64,000 nt of DNA from Arthrobacter sp. StoSoilA2 (lineage in GTDB: Bacteria > Actinomycetota > Actinomycetes > Actinomycetales > Micrococcaceae), in the NCBI RefSeq assembly GCF_019977195.1, contig NZ_AP024643.1:1984001-2048000 (forward strand). Direction: 5' to 3'. Below the pieces are notes generated by a model. That model made no database searches. It worked only from the letters and a program-made list of their open reading frames with translations, and was not told where the DNA came from. The number at the start of each line of letters is the position of its first letter. The first letter of the stretch is position 1. The translations under genes were made by a program, and so were the position numbers. Shown in pieces: positions 45,191-53,897 of this stretch.

Positions 45191-46051
45191 ATGCTCCGTG
45201 TAGCAGTCCCCAACAAGGGATCCCTGTCAGAAGCCGCCTCTGCAATGTTGTCCGAGGCCGGTTACCGCCAGCGCCGCGACACCCGCGAACTGGTCATGGT
45301 TGATCCCGACAATGACATTGAGTTCTTCTTCCTGCGCCCCCGCGACATCGCGGTGTATGTGGGCCAGGGAACCCTGGACGTCGGAATCACCGGACGCGAC
45401 CTCTTGCTGGACGCAAAGGTGGAAGCCGAAGAACTCCTTCCCTTGGGCTTTGCCCCTTCTACTTTCCGTTTCGCCGGCCCCGTAGGTGACTTCACCGGCG
45501 TCGAGCAGCTCGAAGGCAAGCGCCTCGCTACCAGTTACGACGGGCTCCTGCGCGACTATCTGGCGGATCGCGGCGTGAACGCCAAGGTGGTCCGACTGGA
45601 CGGGGCCGTCGAGTCATCGGTCCGGCTCGGCGTCGCGGACGCCATTGCCGACGTGGTCGAGACGGGCAACACCCTCAAGGCAGCCGGAATGGAAATCTTC
45701 GGTGATCCCATTCTTAAGTCCGAGGCCGTGCTCATCAGGCGCACAGGTCCCGGTGGTGCCGCGAATGGCACCGCCAAGGAAATCGACGTCCTCATCCGCC
45801 GTCTGCAGGGCGTCCTTGTGGCCCGGCAGTACGTGTTGATGGACTACGACATCCGCAAGGATCTGGTGGAGGATGCTGCCGCACTCACCCCTGGCCTTGA
45901 ATCACCCACCGTTTCCCCGTTGCGGGATTCGGAATGGGTGGCCGTGCGTTCGATGGTCCCCAAGAAGGAAACCAACCGCATCATGGACGAGCTGTACGAT
46001 CTGGGCGCCCGCGCCATCCTGGTCAGCAGCATCCACGCCTGCCGTATCTGA
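45191..46051 (+). CDS. hisG: ATP phosphoribosyltransferase (long form)
   Basis: 286 aa. First step of histidine synthesis. RVAVPNKGSLSEAASAML at the start, the PRPP-binding region ADAIADVVETGNTLKAAGM, and an about 75-residue C-terminal ACT-like domain (HisG_L) that allows histidine feedback inhibition. Weak ribosome site (CAGAAAG) before ATG 45191. Confidence 0.96.
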   Translation: MLRVAVPNKGSLSEAASAMLSEAGYRQRRDTRELVMVDPDNDIEFFFLRPRDIAVYVGQGTLDVGITGRDLLLDAKVEAEELLPLGFAPSTFRFAGPVGDFTGVEQLEGKRLATSYDGLLRDYLADRGVNAKVVRLDGAVESSVRLGVADAIADVVETGNTLKAAGMEIFGDPILKSEAVLIRRTGPGGAANGTAKEIDVLIRRLQGVLVARQYVLMDYDIRKDLVEDAAALTPGLESPTVSPLRDSEWVAVRSMVPKKETNRIMDELYDLGARAILVSSIHACRI

Positions 46052-46095
46052 TCCAGCATCACCATCGAGCAGAGCAGAATTCTAGGAGTAAGCAC

Positions 46096-46872
46096 ATGGC
46101 TGTAGCCGTACGCGTCATTCCCTGCCTGGACGTCGATGCCGGCCGCGTGGTCAAAGGCGTCAACTTCGAGGGCTTGCGGGACGCCGGAGACCCGGTGGAA
46201 CTGGCGCACCGTTATGACAATGGCGGTGCGGATGAACTGACGTTCCTGGATGTCACCGCATCATCGGGCAACCGCGAAACCACGTTCGATGTCGTTCGCC
46301 GCACGGCCGAGGAAGTCTTCATTCCGCTGACCGTCGGTGGCGGCGTGCGTGGCGTGGCTGAGGTGGATAAGCTCCTGCGCTTCGGCGCTGACAAGGCATC
46401 GATCAACACCGCCGCTGTGGCCCGGCCTGAGGTCATTGATGAAATCACGCGCCACTTCGGCTCCCAGGTCCTGGTGCTCTCCGTGGATGCGCGCCGGACC
46501 CGCGAAGGCGACGCCCCGACGTCGTCCGGTTTTGAAGTCACCACCCACGGTGGCCGGACCGGGACGGGAATCGACGCCATCGCCTGGGCCAAGGAAGCCG
46601 CGGACCGGGGCGTGGGAGAAATCCTACTGAACTCGATCGACGCTGACGGCACCAAGGACGGATTCGACCTTGAACTGATCCGTCTTGTCCGTGGGGCAGT
46701 CAACATACCGATCATCGCCTCCGGTGGTGCCGGGAAGCCTGCGCATTTCCCTCCAGCCGTGCAAGCCGGAGCCGATGCGGTGCTGGCAGCTTCGGTGTTC
46801 CACTTCGGTCCGGATGACATGATCGCCCAAGTCAAAGCAGCAATTCGCGAGGCTGGCTTCGAAGTCAGGTAG
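46096..46872 (+). CDS. hisF: Imidazole glycerol phosphate synthase, cyclase subunit
   Basis: 258 aa from ATG 46096 (TAGGAG upstream); earlier in-frame codons overlap hisG. TIM barrel with catalytic Asp in RVIPCLDVDAGRVVKGVNF and the second Asp in LNSIDADGTKDGFD; phosphate loops VGGGVRG and ASGGAGKPAHF. The glutaminase partner HisH is not in this window. Confidence 0.96.
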   Translation: MAVAVRVIPCLDVDAGRVVKGVNFEGLRDAGDPVELAHRYDNGGADELTFLDVTASSGNRETTFDVVRRTAEEVFIPLTVGGGVRGVAEVDKLLRFGADKASINTAAVARPEVIDEITRHFGSQVLVLSVDARRTREGDAPTSSGFEVTTHGGRTGTGIDAIAWAKEAADRGVGEILLNSIDADGTKDGFDLELIRLVRGAVNIPIIASGGAGKPAHFPPAVQAGADAVLAASVFHFGPDDMIAQVKAAIREAGFEVR

Positions 46873-46884
46873 CTCTATCGCCAA

Positions 46885-46953
46885 AAGCAACGCGGGGTCA
46901 CTTCCGGCCCATCTCCGCAAGGATGATGGGCCCTAAGTGACCCCGCGTTGCTT
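46885..46953. terminator. Bidirectional terminator between hisF and the TIGR03085 gene
   Basis: 19-bp perfect outer stem (46885-46903 with 46935-46953) plus inner stem GGCCCATC/GATGGGCC. T-runs on both strands (GTTTTAA on plus, TTTTGG on minus). Confidence 0.93.
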
Positions 46954-46956
46954 GTT

Positions 46957-47601
46957 TTAAAGGCCGATGTCTGCGGTTTGTAGAAGCGCGACGGCGTCCG
47001 GCTGGCCTTCGAAGGTGACGAGGGCCTGGCTGGTGCGGCCGTGGGCATGCATCAGCAACTCGCCGGGTTCGCCGACAATCGCAACCGACACCGGTGCGCG
47101 TTTGGCCACGTGGCGGGGGCCCGAGGGCCGCACCAGAACGATGCCGAGGTCCACACCGCGGTAAAGGAAAGCCGCCCGCTTGATCAGTTCATCCCACAAG
47201 GCATCCGAGTACGCTTCGTCGAGGGCCCTGGGCGCCCAGCGGTCACTTGCGCGGCGGATGTCCTCGGTGTGGACGAAATATTCAATGAGATTCGACGTTT
47301 CGTCCAGCGCCTTGATCTTCAGAGGGGAAAGGGCCGGCGGTCCTGCACGGAACGTCTTGACGAGTTCCGCGTAGTCGTCGGTGGTCTTGAGCTTGGCGGC
47401 AAGTTTGGCCGTCGCTTTGTCCGAAGCCTTGCCGAGGCTGGGGATCAGGAGGCCAATGCCCACGGCCGCTTTGCGCTCCCGCAGGTAGAGGTGCGCCGCA
47501 AGATCCCGGGTGAGCCACCCTTGGCAGAGCGTGGGGGAGTCAGGTCCGGCCGCCAGCAGGGTTTCGGCCAGTACTTCTCGGGAAGGATCGACGAAATGCA
47601 T
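46957..47601 (-). CDS. TIGR03085 family protein (DinB/maleylpyruvate-isomerase-like)
   Basis: 214 aa from ATG 47601; an earlier in-frame start adds six residues. The start (HFVDPSREVLAETLLAAGPDSPTLCQGW, in parts) and LTRDLAAHLYLRERKA match this actinobacterial family of metal-binding four-helix proteins; the second segment has the family His in EYFVHTEDIRRA. Function unknown. It has no ribosome site; TAGTTT lies 8 bases upstream, so it may be leaderless. Confidence 0.85.
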   Translation of the reverse strand: MHFVDPSREVLAETLLAAGPDSPTLCQGWLTRDLAAHLYLRERKAAVGIGLLIPSLGKASDKATAKLAAKLKTTDDYAELVKTFRAGPPALSPLKIKALDETSNLIEYFVHTEDIRRASDRWAPRALDEAYSDALWDELIKRAAFLYRGVDLGIVLVRPSGPRHVAKRAPVSVAIVGEPGELLMHAHGRTSQALVTFEGQPDAVALLQTADIGL

Positions 47602-47677
47602 CACTTGTGAAACTAGCACGATCAGGGCAAGGTTGCGCAGTGGAACCGCCGCAGAATACGCCTCCCATCAAAGGCAC

Positions 47678-47683
47678 TAGACT
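47678..47683 (+). promoter_or_regulatory. -10 element for a leaderless hisI message
   Basis: TAGACT ends 7 bases before ATG 47691, there is no ribosome site between them, and the spacing would put the transcription start on the ATG. A clear -35 box is not seen. Confidence 0.45.
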
Positions 47684-47690
47684 TGATCTG

Positions 47691-48107
47691 ATGTCAGAGC
47701 AGTCCGCCCCCAGTCCAACTCCTGCCGTGGAGCTCTCCAGCGACCCCGCGGACACCCTGCCGCAGGAGATCGCCAGCGCACTTAAGCGCGATTCCGCAGG
47801 CCTTGTAGCCGCCATCATCCAGCAGCACGATACCCATGAGGTCCTCATGCTGGGCTGGATGGATGACGAGGCACTTCGCCGCACCATGACCACGGGACGC
47901 GTGACCTTCTACTCACGCTCCCGCCAGGAATACTGGCGCAAGGGCGACACTTCAGGGCACGTACAGTTCGTGAAGTCAGTCGCCCTTGACTGCGACGGCG
48001 ATGCCCTCCTGGTCCGCGTTGACCAGATCGGCGCAGCCTGCCACACCGGTACCCGGACCTGCTTCGACGGGCGCGACTTTTCGGTTGTAACGGGCCACCG
48101 CGATTAA
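47691..48107 (+). CDS. hisI: Phosphoribosyl-AMP cyclohydrolase
   Basis: 138 aa from ATG 47691. Third step of histidine synthesis. Mg/Zn motifs SVALDCDGDALLVRVDQ and ACHTGTRTCF. It is separated from hisEGF by the TIGR03085 gene on the other strand and leads directly into trpE (57 bases), so his and trp genes may share a transcript. Confidence 0.94.
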   Translation: MSEQSAPSPTPAVELSSDPADTLPQEIASALKRDSAGLVAAIIQQHDTHEVLMLGWMDDEALRRTMTTGRVTFYSRSRQEYWRKGDTSGHVQFVKSVALDCDGDALLVRVDQIGAACHTGTRTCFDGRDFSVVTGHRD

Positions 48108-48164
48108 GGCATCCCCTAGTTTCCCTGACGCACCACCTAAGACCAAAGGCGGAGAACAATAGCC

Positions 48165-49748
48165 ATGCAGGACCTTGGAATCATCAGCCCGGGCCTGGAA
48201 GAGTTCCGCGAACTCGCCGTCCACAGCCGTGTCATCCCTGTCCGACTCAAAGTCCTGGCCGACGCCGAGACCCCCATCGGCCTGTACCGTAAGCTCGCCA
48301 AGGGCCAGCCCGGTACTTTCCTCCTGGAGTCGGCAGCCGTTGGCGGGGCCTGGTCCCGCTATTCCTTCATTGGTGCCAAGTCCCGCGCCACCCTGACCAC
48401 CAAGGATGGCCAGGCACACTGGATCGGTGAGCCACCGGTCGGCGTGCCCGTGGCAGGCAACCCGGTGGAGGCAGTCCGTGACACCATCGCAGCCCTGCAA
48501 ACTGATCGTTTTGAAGGGCTGCCGCCCTTTACGTCAGGGCTCGTTGGGTTCCTGGGTTGGGAAGCCGTGCGCCATTGGGAGAAGCTGACGGCACCGCCGG
48601 AAGACGACCTGCAGCTGCCTGAGATGGCCCTGAACCTGGTCACCGACATGGCAGTGCACGACAACGTGGATGGCACTGTCCTGCTGATCGCCAACGCGAT
48701 CAACTTCGACAACAGTTCCGAGCGTGTGGACGACGCCTGGCACGACGCCGTGGCGCGGGTTAAAGCGCTACTGGACCAGGTCAGCACGCCTGTCGCCCAG
48801 CCGGTTTCGGTGCTGGAGCCGGCCGCACTGGATTTTGCGTCGAGCGTGCAGGAACGCTGGGACGAGGCCAAGTACCTGGAAGCCATCGATCGCGGCAAGG
48901 AGGCGATCGTCGATGGCGAGGTCTTCCAGGTCGTCATTTCACGCCGCTTCGAAATGGAGTGCGAGGCCGACCCCCTGGACGTTTACCGCGTACTGCGCAA
49001 CACCAACCCGAGCCCCTACATGTACATCTTCAGCCTCGAGGATGCTGACGGCCGCGAGTACTCGATCGTTGGTTCCTCACCGGAGGCATTGGTGACGGTA
49101 ACCGGCGGCGAAGTCATTACGCACCCCATCGCCGGATCGCGTCCCCGTGGCAAGACTGTTGAAGCCGACAAAGCCCTGGCCACGGAACTGCTGGCCGACC
49201 AGAAGGAGCGCGCCGAGCACCTTATGCTGGTCGACCTTTCACGCAACGACCTCTCCAAGGTGTGCGTGGCCGGCACGGTTGACGTCACGCAGTTCATGGA
49301 GGTGGAGCGGTTCAGCCACATCATGCACCTGGTGTCCACCGTGGTGGGAGAGTTGGCTCCGCATGCCAAGGCCTACGACGTCCTCAAGGCAACTTTCCCC
49401 GCGGGTACGCTTTCCGGAGCCCCGAAGCCGCGGGCGTTGCGCCTCCTGGACGAACTCGAACCGCACCGCCGTGGTATCTACGGTGGCGTGGTGGGCTACC
49501 TGGACTTCGCCGGTGACATGGACATGGCGATTGCCATCCGTTCTGCGTTGCTGCGGGAAGGCCGTGCCTACGTGCAGGCCGGCGGCGGGATCGTTGCCGA
49601 TTCCCACAAGCCATCGGAAGCTCTTGAAACCGTGAACAAGGCCGCTGCGCCGCTTCGGGCCGTGCACACGGCCGGTTCTTTGCAGAACATTTCCGCCGAG
49701 ACAGTCCGGGACGCAGGAATCGTCGACGGCGGGACGCCCGCCTCATGA
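48165..49748 (+). CDS. trpE: Anthranilate synthase component I
   Basis: 527 aa. Makes anthranilate from chorismate with the TrpG amidotransferase (not in this window). N-terminal tryptophan-feedback site LLESAAVGG, C-terminal chorismate-binding domain with HPIAGSRPRG, RAEHLMLVDLSRND and FPAGTLSGAPK. Its stop overlaps the next start (ATGA). No leader peptide rich in Trp is seen upstream. Confidence 0.96.
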   Translation: MQDLGIISPGLEEFRELAVHSRVIPVRLKVLADAETPIGLYRKLAKGQPGTFLLESAAVGGAWSRYSFIGAKSRATLTTKDGQAHWIGEPPVGVPVAGNPVEAVRDTIAALQTDRFEGLPPFTSGLVGFLGWEAVRHWEKLTAPPEDDLQLPEMALNLVTDMAVHDNVDGTVLLIANAINFDNSSERVDDAWHDAVARVKALLDQVSTPVAQPVSVLEPAALDFASSVQERWDEAKYLEAIDRGKEAIVDGEVFQVVISRRFEMECEADPLDVYRVLRNTNPSPYMYIFSLEDADGREYSIVGSSPEALVTVTGGEVITHPIAGSRPRGKTVEADKALATELLADQKERAEHLMLVDLSRNDLSKVCVAGTVDVTQFMEVERFSHIMHLVSTVVGELAPHAKAYDVLKATFPAGTLSGAPKPRALRLLDELEPHRRGIYGGVVGYLDFAGDMDMAIAIRSALLREGRAYVQAGGGIVADSHKPSEALETVNKAAAPLRAVHTAGSLQNISAETVRDAGIVDGGTPAS

Positions 49749-50347
49749 CCGCTGAAGCACCGGGACCCGCGGCGACCACACCGCCGCGTTGGGCACGGAA
49801 GTCAACGCTTGTTCTTGCAACGGCACTTCTGGCACTAGCTGTCTTTGGAACCACCACGCAGACCTGGATCGAGGTCCGACTTGATCCCACAGCTGCCTCC
49901 AACAGCGACCTTCACGTTCAGGGCAGCAAGGCAGCCACGGCCGTTACCGCTCTGGCGCTCGTAGCGCTTGCCGGTGGGTTGGCGGCTTCCATCGCAGGGC
50001 GGATCGCCCGCTGGATCATCGCGGCCCTCCTTGCCCTGTCCGCTGCCGGGATAATCCTGGCAGCCGCTACGGTCCTGTCCGATCCTCTCGGCGCAGCCCA
50101 GGGTTCCATCGCTGCGGCAACGGGCATCTCGGGAGGTCAGGCGAACGTGGCCACAACGGTCTTCCCCGTCCTGGCTATCGTGGCCGGTGCCCTGCTTGCC
50201 GTCTGTGCAGTGGTCTTGCCGCTGGCAGGACGGCATTGGAAAACCCGGACCAAGTACGACGCCGCTGCCGTCAAGGAACGCGGTAGCGGACCCGTGGACG
50301 AGATCGACAGCTGGGACAGTCTTTCCCGCGGCGAAGACCCAACGTAG
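49745..50347 (+). CDS. Trp-biosynthesis-associated membrane protein (TIGR02234 type)
   Basis: 200 aa with four hydrophobic segments (about 22-40, 66-84, 88-108, 138-160) and an acidic tail DEIDSWDSLSRGEDPT. This actinobacterial family is found between trpE and trpC in many genomes; the WIEV motif after the first helix is typical. Its role is unknown. ATGA overlap with trpE shows coupling. Confidence 0.87.
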   Translation: MTAEAPGPAATTPPRWARKSTLVLATALLALAVFGTTTQTWIEVRLDPTAASNSDLHVQGSKAATAVTALALVALAGGLAASIAGRIARWIIAALLALSAAGIILAAATVLSDPLGAAQGSIAAATGISGGQANVATTVFPVLAIVAGALLAVCAVVLPLAGRHWKTRTKYDAAAVKERGSGPVDEIDSWDSLSRGEDPT

Positions 50348-50478
50348 GCGGTCCAGCAATCTTTCGGGCCGGTCTGGCGCAACATAAGCGCCGGCGCTGG
50401 TCCTGACGTCGGACGATGTCCCGGCCGCCGTCAATAAATGGCAGAATGTAAGCAGTATTCATCCTGAGGAGATTCCAC

Positions 50479-50751
50479 ATGAGCAAAACCACAGTGTCCG
50501 CAAACCAAGCTACCTCCACCATGGCCAGCCACGCTGATGCCATCGGCCACGGTAACAGCCCGGCTGCCTGGACCTGCGTGATTGTGATGCTGGTCGGCGC
50601 CCTGATTTCCTCCATTGCTTTCGTCATCGCCAGCACCCCGATCTTCATCGGTGGAGTTGTGGTCATGGTGGCCGGCCTCATCGTAGGTTGGGCCATGCGC
50701 AAGGCCGGCTACGGAGTGGGTGGCAGCAAGCTGCAGAACAACGGTCACTAA
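50479..50751 (+). CDS. HGxxPAAW family small membrane protein
   Basis: 90 aa, CTGAGGAG before the ATG. Signature HGNSPAAW near residue 24, then two membrane helices (about 31-50 and 56-74) and a short basic tail. Found in actinobacterial trp operons next to trpC; function unknown. The 131-base gap before it may hold an internal promoter, though I cannot define one. Confidence 0.87.
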   Translation: MSKTTVSANQATSTMASHADAIGHGNSPAAWTCVIVMLVGALISSIAFVIASTPIFIGGVVVMVAGLIVGWAMRKAGYGVGGSKLQNNGH

Positions 50752-50753
50752 TC

Positions 50754-51572
50754 GTGACCGTTCTTGACGACATCATCGTCGGCGTCAAGGAGGACATGGA
50801 GGCCCGCCGCCGGCTTGTGTCCCTCGTTGAGCTGAAGGACCGCGTTGCAGCCGCAGCACCGGCGCGTGACGCCTGGGCTGCCCTGGGTGGTCCCTCCTCG
50901 AATCGTGACGATCTCAAGGTCATCGCTGAAATCAAGCGTCGAAGCCCGTCCAAAGGCGACCTTGCACCCATTGATGACCCTGCCTCGCTTGCTGTGCAGT
51001 ACGAAGATGGAGGGGCTTCGGTCATCAGCGTCCTTACCGAAAAGCGACGTTTTGGTGGATCGCTGGCGGATCTCGATGCCGTACGTGCCGCCGTCGATAT
51101 TCCCTTGCTGCGCAAGGACTTCACGGTGGACGAGTACCAGATCTGGGAAGCCCGCGCCCATGGTGCGGACCTCATTCTGTTGATCGTTGCGGCCTTGTCT
51201 GATTCGGAGCTGGCTGACTTCAGCGCCCTCAGCCATGAGCTTGGCATGAACGTGCTGGTGGAAACGCATACCGACGAGGAAATTGAGCGTGCCGTCGCTG
51301 CGCAGGCCAAAATCATCGGTATCAACGTCCGCAACCTGAAGACGCTCGGCGTCGACCGCTCAGTTTTCGGTTCACTGGCCGGTTTGATTCCGGCTGAGGC
51401 TGTGATTGTGGCGGAGTCCGGCGTACGGACGGCCGAGGACGTCACACACTATGCCGCTAGTGGCGCCAACGCCATTTTGGTGGGGGAGGCGCTGGTCAGC
51501 GACTCAACCCCGCGCGAACGCATCACCGAATTCAAGGCAGCTGGAGCTGCCGCCATCGCCGTCAGGAACTGA
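50754..51572 (+). CDS. trpC: Indole-3-glycerol phosphate synthase
   Basis: 272 aa from GTG 50754, two bases after the preceding stop. TIM barrel. Catalytic Lys in VIAEIKRRSPSKG and LLRKDFTVDEYQI, Glu/Asn in IIGINVRNLKTLGVD, phosphate loop VAESGVRT. It closes the indole ring before TrpBA. Confidence 0.96.
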   Translation: MTVLDDIIVGVKEDMEARRRLVSLVELKDRVAAAAPARDAWAALGGPSSNRDDLKVIAEIKRRSPSKGDLAPIDDPASLAVQYEDGGASVISVLTEKRRFGGSLADLDAVRAAVDIPLLRKDFTVDEYQIWEARAHGADLILLIVAALSDSELADFSALSHELGMNVLVETHTDEEIERAVAAQAKIIGINVRNLKTLGVDRSVFGSLAGLIPAEAVIVAESGVRTAEDVTHYAASGANAILVGEALVSDSTPRERITEFKAAGAAAIAVRN

Positions 51573-51599
51573 GGCAGTACCTGAAGCAAGGCGATAGCC

Positions 51600-51680
51600 A
51601 TGAGGCAGCCCGGGCTTGTGCCTGCGGCTGCCTTGTGGCACGTGGAACTACCCGATGAACTAACTGGAACAGGACGGTGA
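51600..51680 (+). CDS. Putative 26-aa ORF between trpC and trpB
   Basis: ATG 51600 (AAGGCGA 8 bases upstream) to TGA 51678-51680. It has one Trp codon, TGG at 51636-51638, directly after a hairpin whose arms are 51603-51610 and 51626-51633. An alternative stem GTGCC/GGCAC (51618-51622 with 51637-51641) excludes the first. Its stop overlaps an in-frame GTG of trpB. The place equals that of the small trpX/trpM gene in the Streptomyces trpCXBA cluster; homology is not shown. Confidence 0.4.
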   Translation: MRQPGLVPAAALWHVELPDELTGTGR

Positions 51681-51685
51681 GACTG

Positions 51686-53062
51686 ATGGTGGACGCGCCA
51701 ACAGCCAGCTCGGAAGAGAATGCGGCCGACGCATTCCTGCAAGGTGGCCATTCGCTGCGCAACGCAAGCGGGCCGTACTTCGGTAACTACGGTGGCCGTT
51801 GGATGCCCGAGTCACTTATCGCCGCACTCGACGAAGTCCAGGACACGTTCGAGAAAGCGAAAGCCGATCCCGATTTCCTCGCGGAGTTGAAGGACCTCAA
51901 CAAGAACTACTCCGGGCGTCCCTCGCTGCTGACAGAGGCCAAGCGCTTCTCCCGGCACGCCGGTGGAGCCAGGATTTTCCTCAAGCGTGAAGACCTCAAC
52001 CACACCGGTTCCCACAAGATCAACAACGTCCTGGGGCAAGCCCTTCTGGCCAAGCGCATGGGCAAGACCCGGGTCATTGCTGAAACCGGCGCAGGCCAGC
52101 ACGGCGTTGCCAGCGCCACGGCAGCCGCCCTCCTTGGCCTGGAGTGCGTTGTCTACATGGGTGCCGAGGACTGCCGCCGCCAGGCTTTGAACGTTGCCCG
52201 CATGCAACTGCTCGGCGCCACTGTGGTTCCCGTGACCAACGGTTCGCAGACCCTCAAGGACGCCATCAACGACGCCCTGCGGGATTGGGTTTCCAACGTG
52301 GAGACCACCCACTACCTGCTGGGTACCGCTGCCGGAGCCCACCCGTTCCCTGCCATGGTCCGCTTCTTCCACGAAGTGATTGGCGAGGAAGCCCGCGCCC
52401 AGATCCTGGACCAGACCGGCAAGCTGCCCGACGCCATCTGTGCCTGCATTGGTGGTGGCTCCAACGCCATCGGCCTGTTCCACAGCTTCCTTGACGACGC
52501 TTCCGTGAAGATCTACGGCTTTGAAGCCGGTGGCGATGGCGTTGAGACGGGGCGTCACGCCGCAGCAATCTCCCTGGGACGTCCCGGTGTGCTCCATGGT
52601 GCACGTTCGTACCTGATGCAGGACGAAGACGGCCAGACCATCGAATCCCACTCGATCTCTGCCGGACTTGACTACCCCAGCGTGGGACCCGAGCACTCGT
52701 ACCTGGCGGACATCGGACGCGTGACGTACGAGCCAATCACGGACACCGAAGCCATGGACGCCTTCAGCCTCCTGTGCCGGACGGAGGGCATCATCCCGGC
52801 TATCGAGTCTGCGCACGCGCTTGCCGGTGCCATTAAAGTGGGCAAGCGCCTCACCGAGGGCAAAGAGGACCCGTCCGAGATCTCCGTGATCGTGAACCTG
52901 TCCGGACGCGGGGATAAGGACGTCGAAACAGCAGCCGCGTGGTTCAACATGCTGGACGAAGAAGGTCACGTCAAGGGCACCACGCTTTCTACCCGCAAGC
53001 CCAAGGGTCCTGCAGAGCGCACCTCCGAAGCAGCCGTGGACGTAAACGAGGACCAGAACTGA
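51686..53062 (+). CDS. trpB: Tryptophan synthase beta chain
   Basis: 458 aa from ATG 51686, because AGGACGG is correctly spaced for it; GTG 51677 would be too close. PLP Lys111 in HTGSHKINN, ETGAGQHGVA and GGGSNAIG phosphate loop. Joins indole and serine. The C-terminal 25 residues are a hydrophilic extension. Confidence 0.96.
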   Translation: MVDAPTASSEENAADAFLQGGHSLRNASGPYFGNYGGRWMPESLIAALDEVQDTFEKAKADPDFLAELKDLNKNYSGRPSLLTEAKRFSRHAGGARIFLKREDLNHTGSHKINNVLGQALLAKRMGKTRVIAETGAGQHGVASATAAALLGLECVVYMGAEDCRRQALNVARMQLLGATVVPVTNGSQTLKDAINDALRDWVSNVETTHYLLGTAAGAHPFPAMVRFFHEVIGEEARAQILDQTGKLPDAICACIGGGSNAIGLFHSFLDDASVKIYGFEAGGDGVETGRHAAAISLGRPGVLHGARSYLMQDEDGQTIESHSISAGLDYPSVGPEHSYLADIGRVTYEPITDTEAMDAFSLLCRTEGIIPAIESAHALAGAIKVGKRLTEGKEDPSEISVIVNLSGRGDKDVETAAAWFNMLDEEGHVKGTTLSTRKPKGPAERTSEAAVDVNEDQN

Positions 53063-53874
53063 TGACTGAACAATTCGCCAGCAAATCCGCTGCCGCCATC
53101 GACCGCGCCAAGGCCGAGGGCCGGGCAGCCCTTGTCGGATACCTTCCTGCGGGCTACCCCACGGTCCAGGACAGCATCGATGCAGGCATTTCCCTGGCAC
53201 GGAACGGTGCGGACCTCATTGAGATCGGCATTCCCTACTCCGATCCCGTGATGGATGGGCCTGTAATCCAGGCTGCTACCACGGAAGCGATCAACAACGG
53301 TTTCCGCGTCGCCAATGTCTTCGACGTCGTTGCAGGGATCACAGCCGCTACTGACGCCGCAGTGTTGGTCATGACCTATTGGAACCCGGTCATGCGCATG
53401 GGCGTGGATGAATTCTCCCGCCGCCTGGCTGAATCCGGTGGAGCCGGCCTTATTACTCCGGACCTTATTCCGGATGAGGCCAGTGAGTGGTTCGAGGCTT
53501 CGGACAAGTACGGACTGGACAGGGTCTTCCTGGTGGCTCCGTCATCCACGCCTGAACGCCTGGACATGACTGTCAAGGCCAGCCGCGGCTTCGTGTATGC
53601 CGTCTCCATCATGGGCGTGACCGGTACACGCCAGTCTGTCAGCAGCACAGCCGAAGACGTCGTGGCACGTGCCCACGCTGCAGGTGCAGAACGGGTTTGC
53701 GTTGGCCTCGGTGTTTCCAACCCGGACCATGTCCGCGAGATAGCTGAGTACGCGGACGGCGTGATCGTCGGCACCGCTCTCGTGGCGGCCCTCCGCGACG
53801 GCGGCGTTGACGCCGTCGGCCAACTCACCAAGAACCTCAGCGCCGGCTTGGGCCGCGCAGCTGCAGACGCCTAG
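53062..53874 (+). CDS. trpA: Tryptophan synthase alpha chain
   Basis: 270 aa from ATG 53062, sharing one base with the trpB stop. Catalytic Glu in LIEIGIPYSDPVMDGPVIQ and Asp in LITPDLIPDEAS; phosphate loop SIMGVTGTRQ. Releases indole to TrpB through the complex tunnel. Confidence 0.96.
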   Translation: MTEQFASKSAAAIDRAKAEGRAALVGYLPAGYPTVQDSIDAGISLARNGADLIEIGIPYSDPVMDGPVIQAATTEAINNGFRVANVFDVVAGITAATDAAVLVMTYWNPVMRMGVDEFSRRLAESGGAGLITPDLIPDEASEWFEASDKYGLDRVFLVAPSSTPERLDMTVKASRGFVYAVSIMGVTGTRQSVSSTAEDVVARAHAAGAERVCVGLGVSNPDHVREIAEYADGVIVGTALVAALRDGGVDAVGQLTKNLSAGLGRAAADA

Positions 53875-53897
53875 GAAAAAGGAAACAGCGAAGCCCA

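Noticed and set aside
48108..48164. Classical trp attenuator before trpE
   Set aside because: Only 57 bases separate hisI and trpE, with no Trp-rich leader ORF and no alternative stems.
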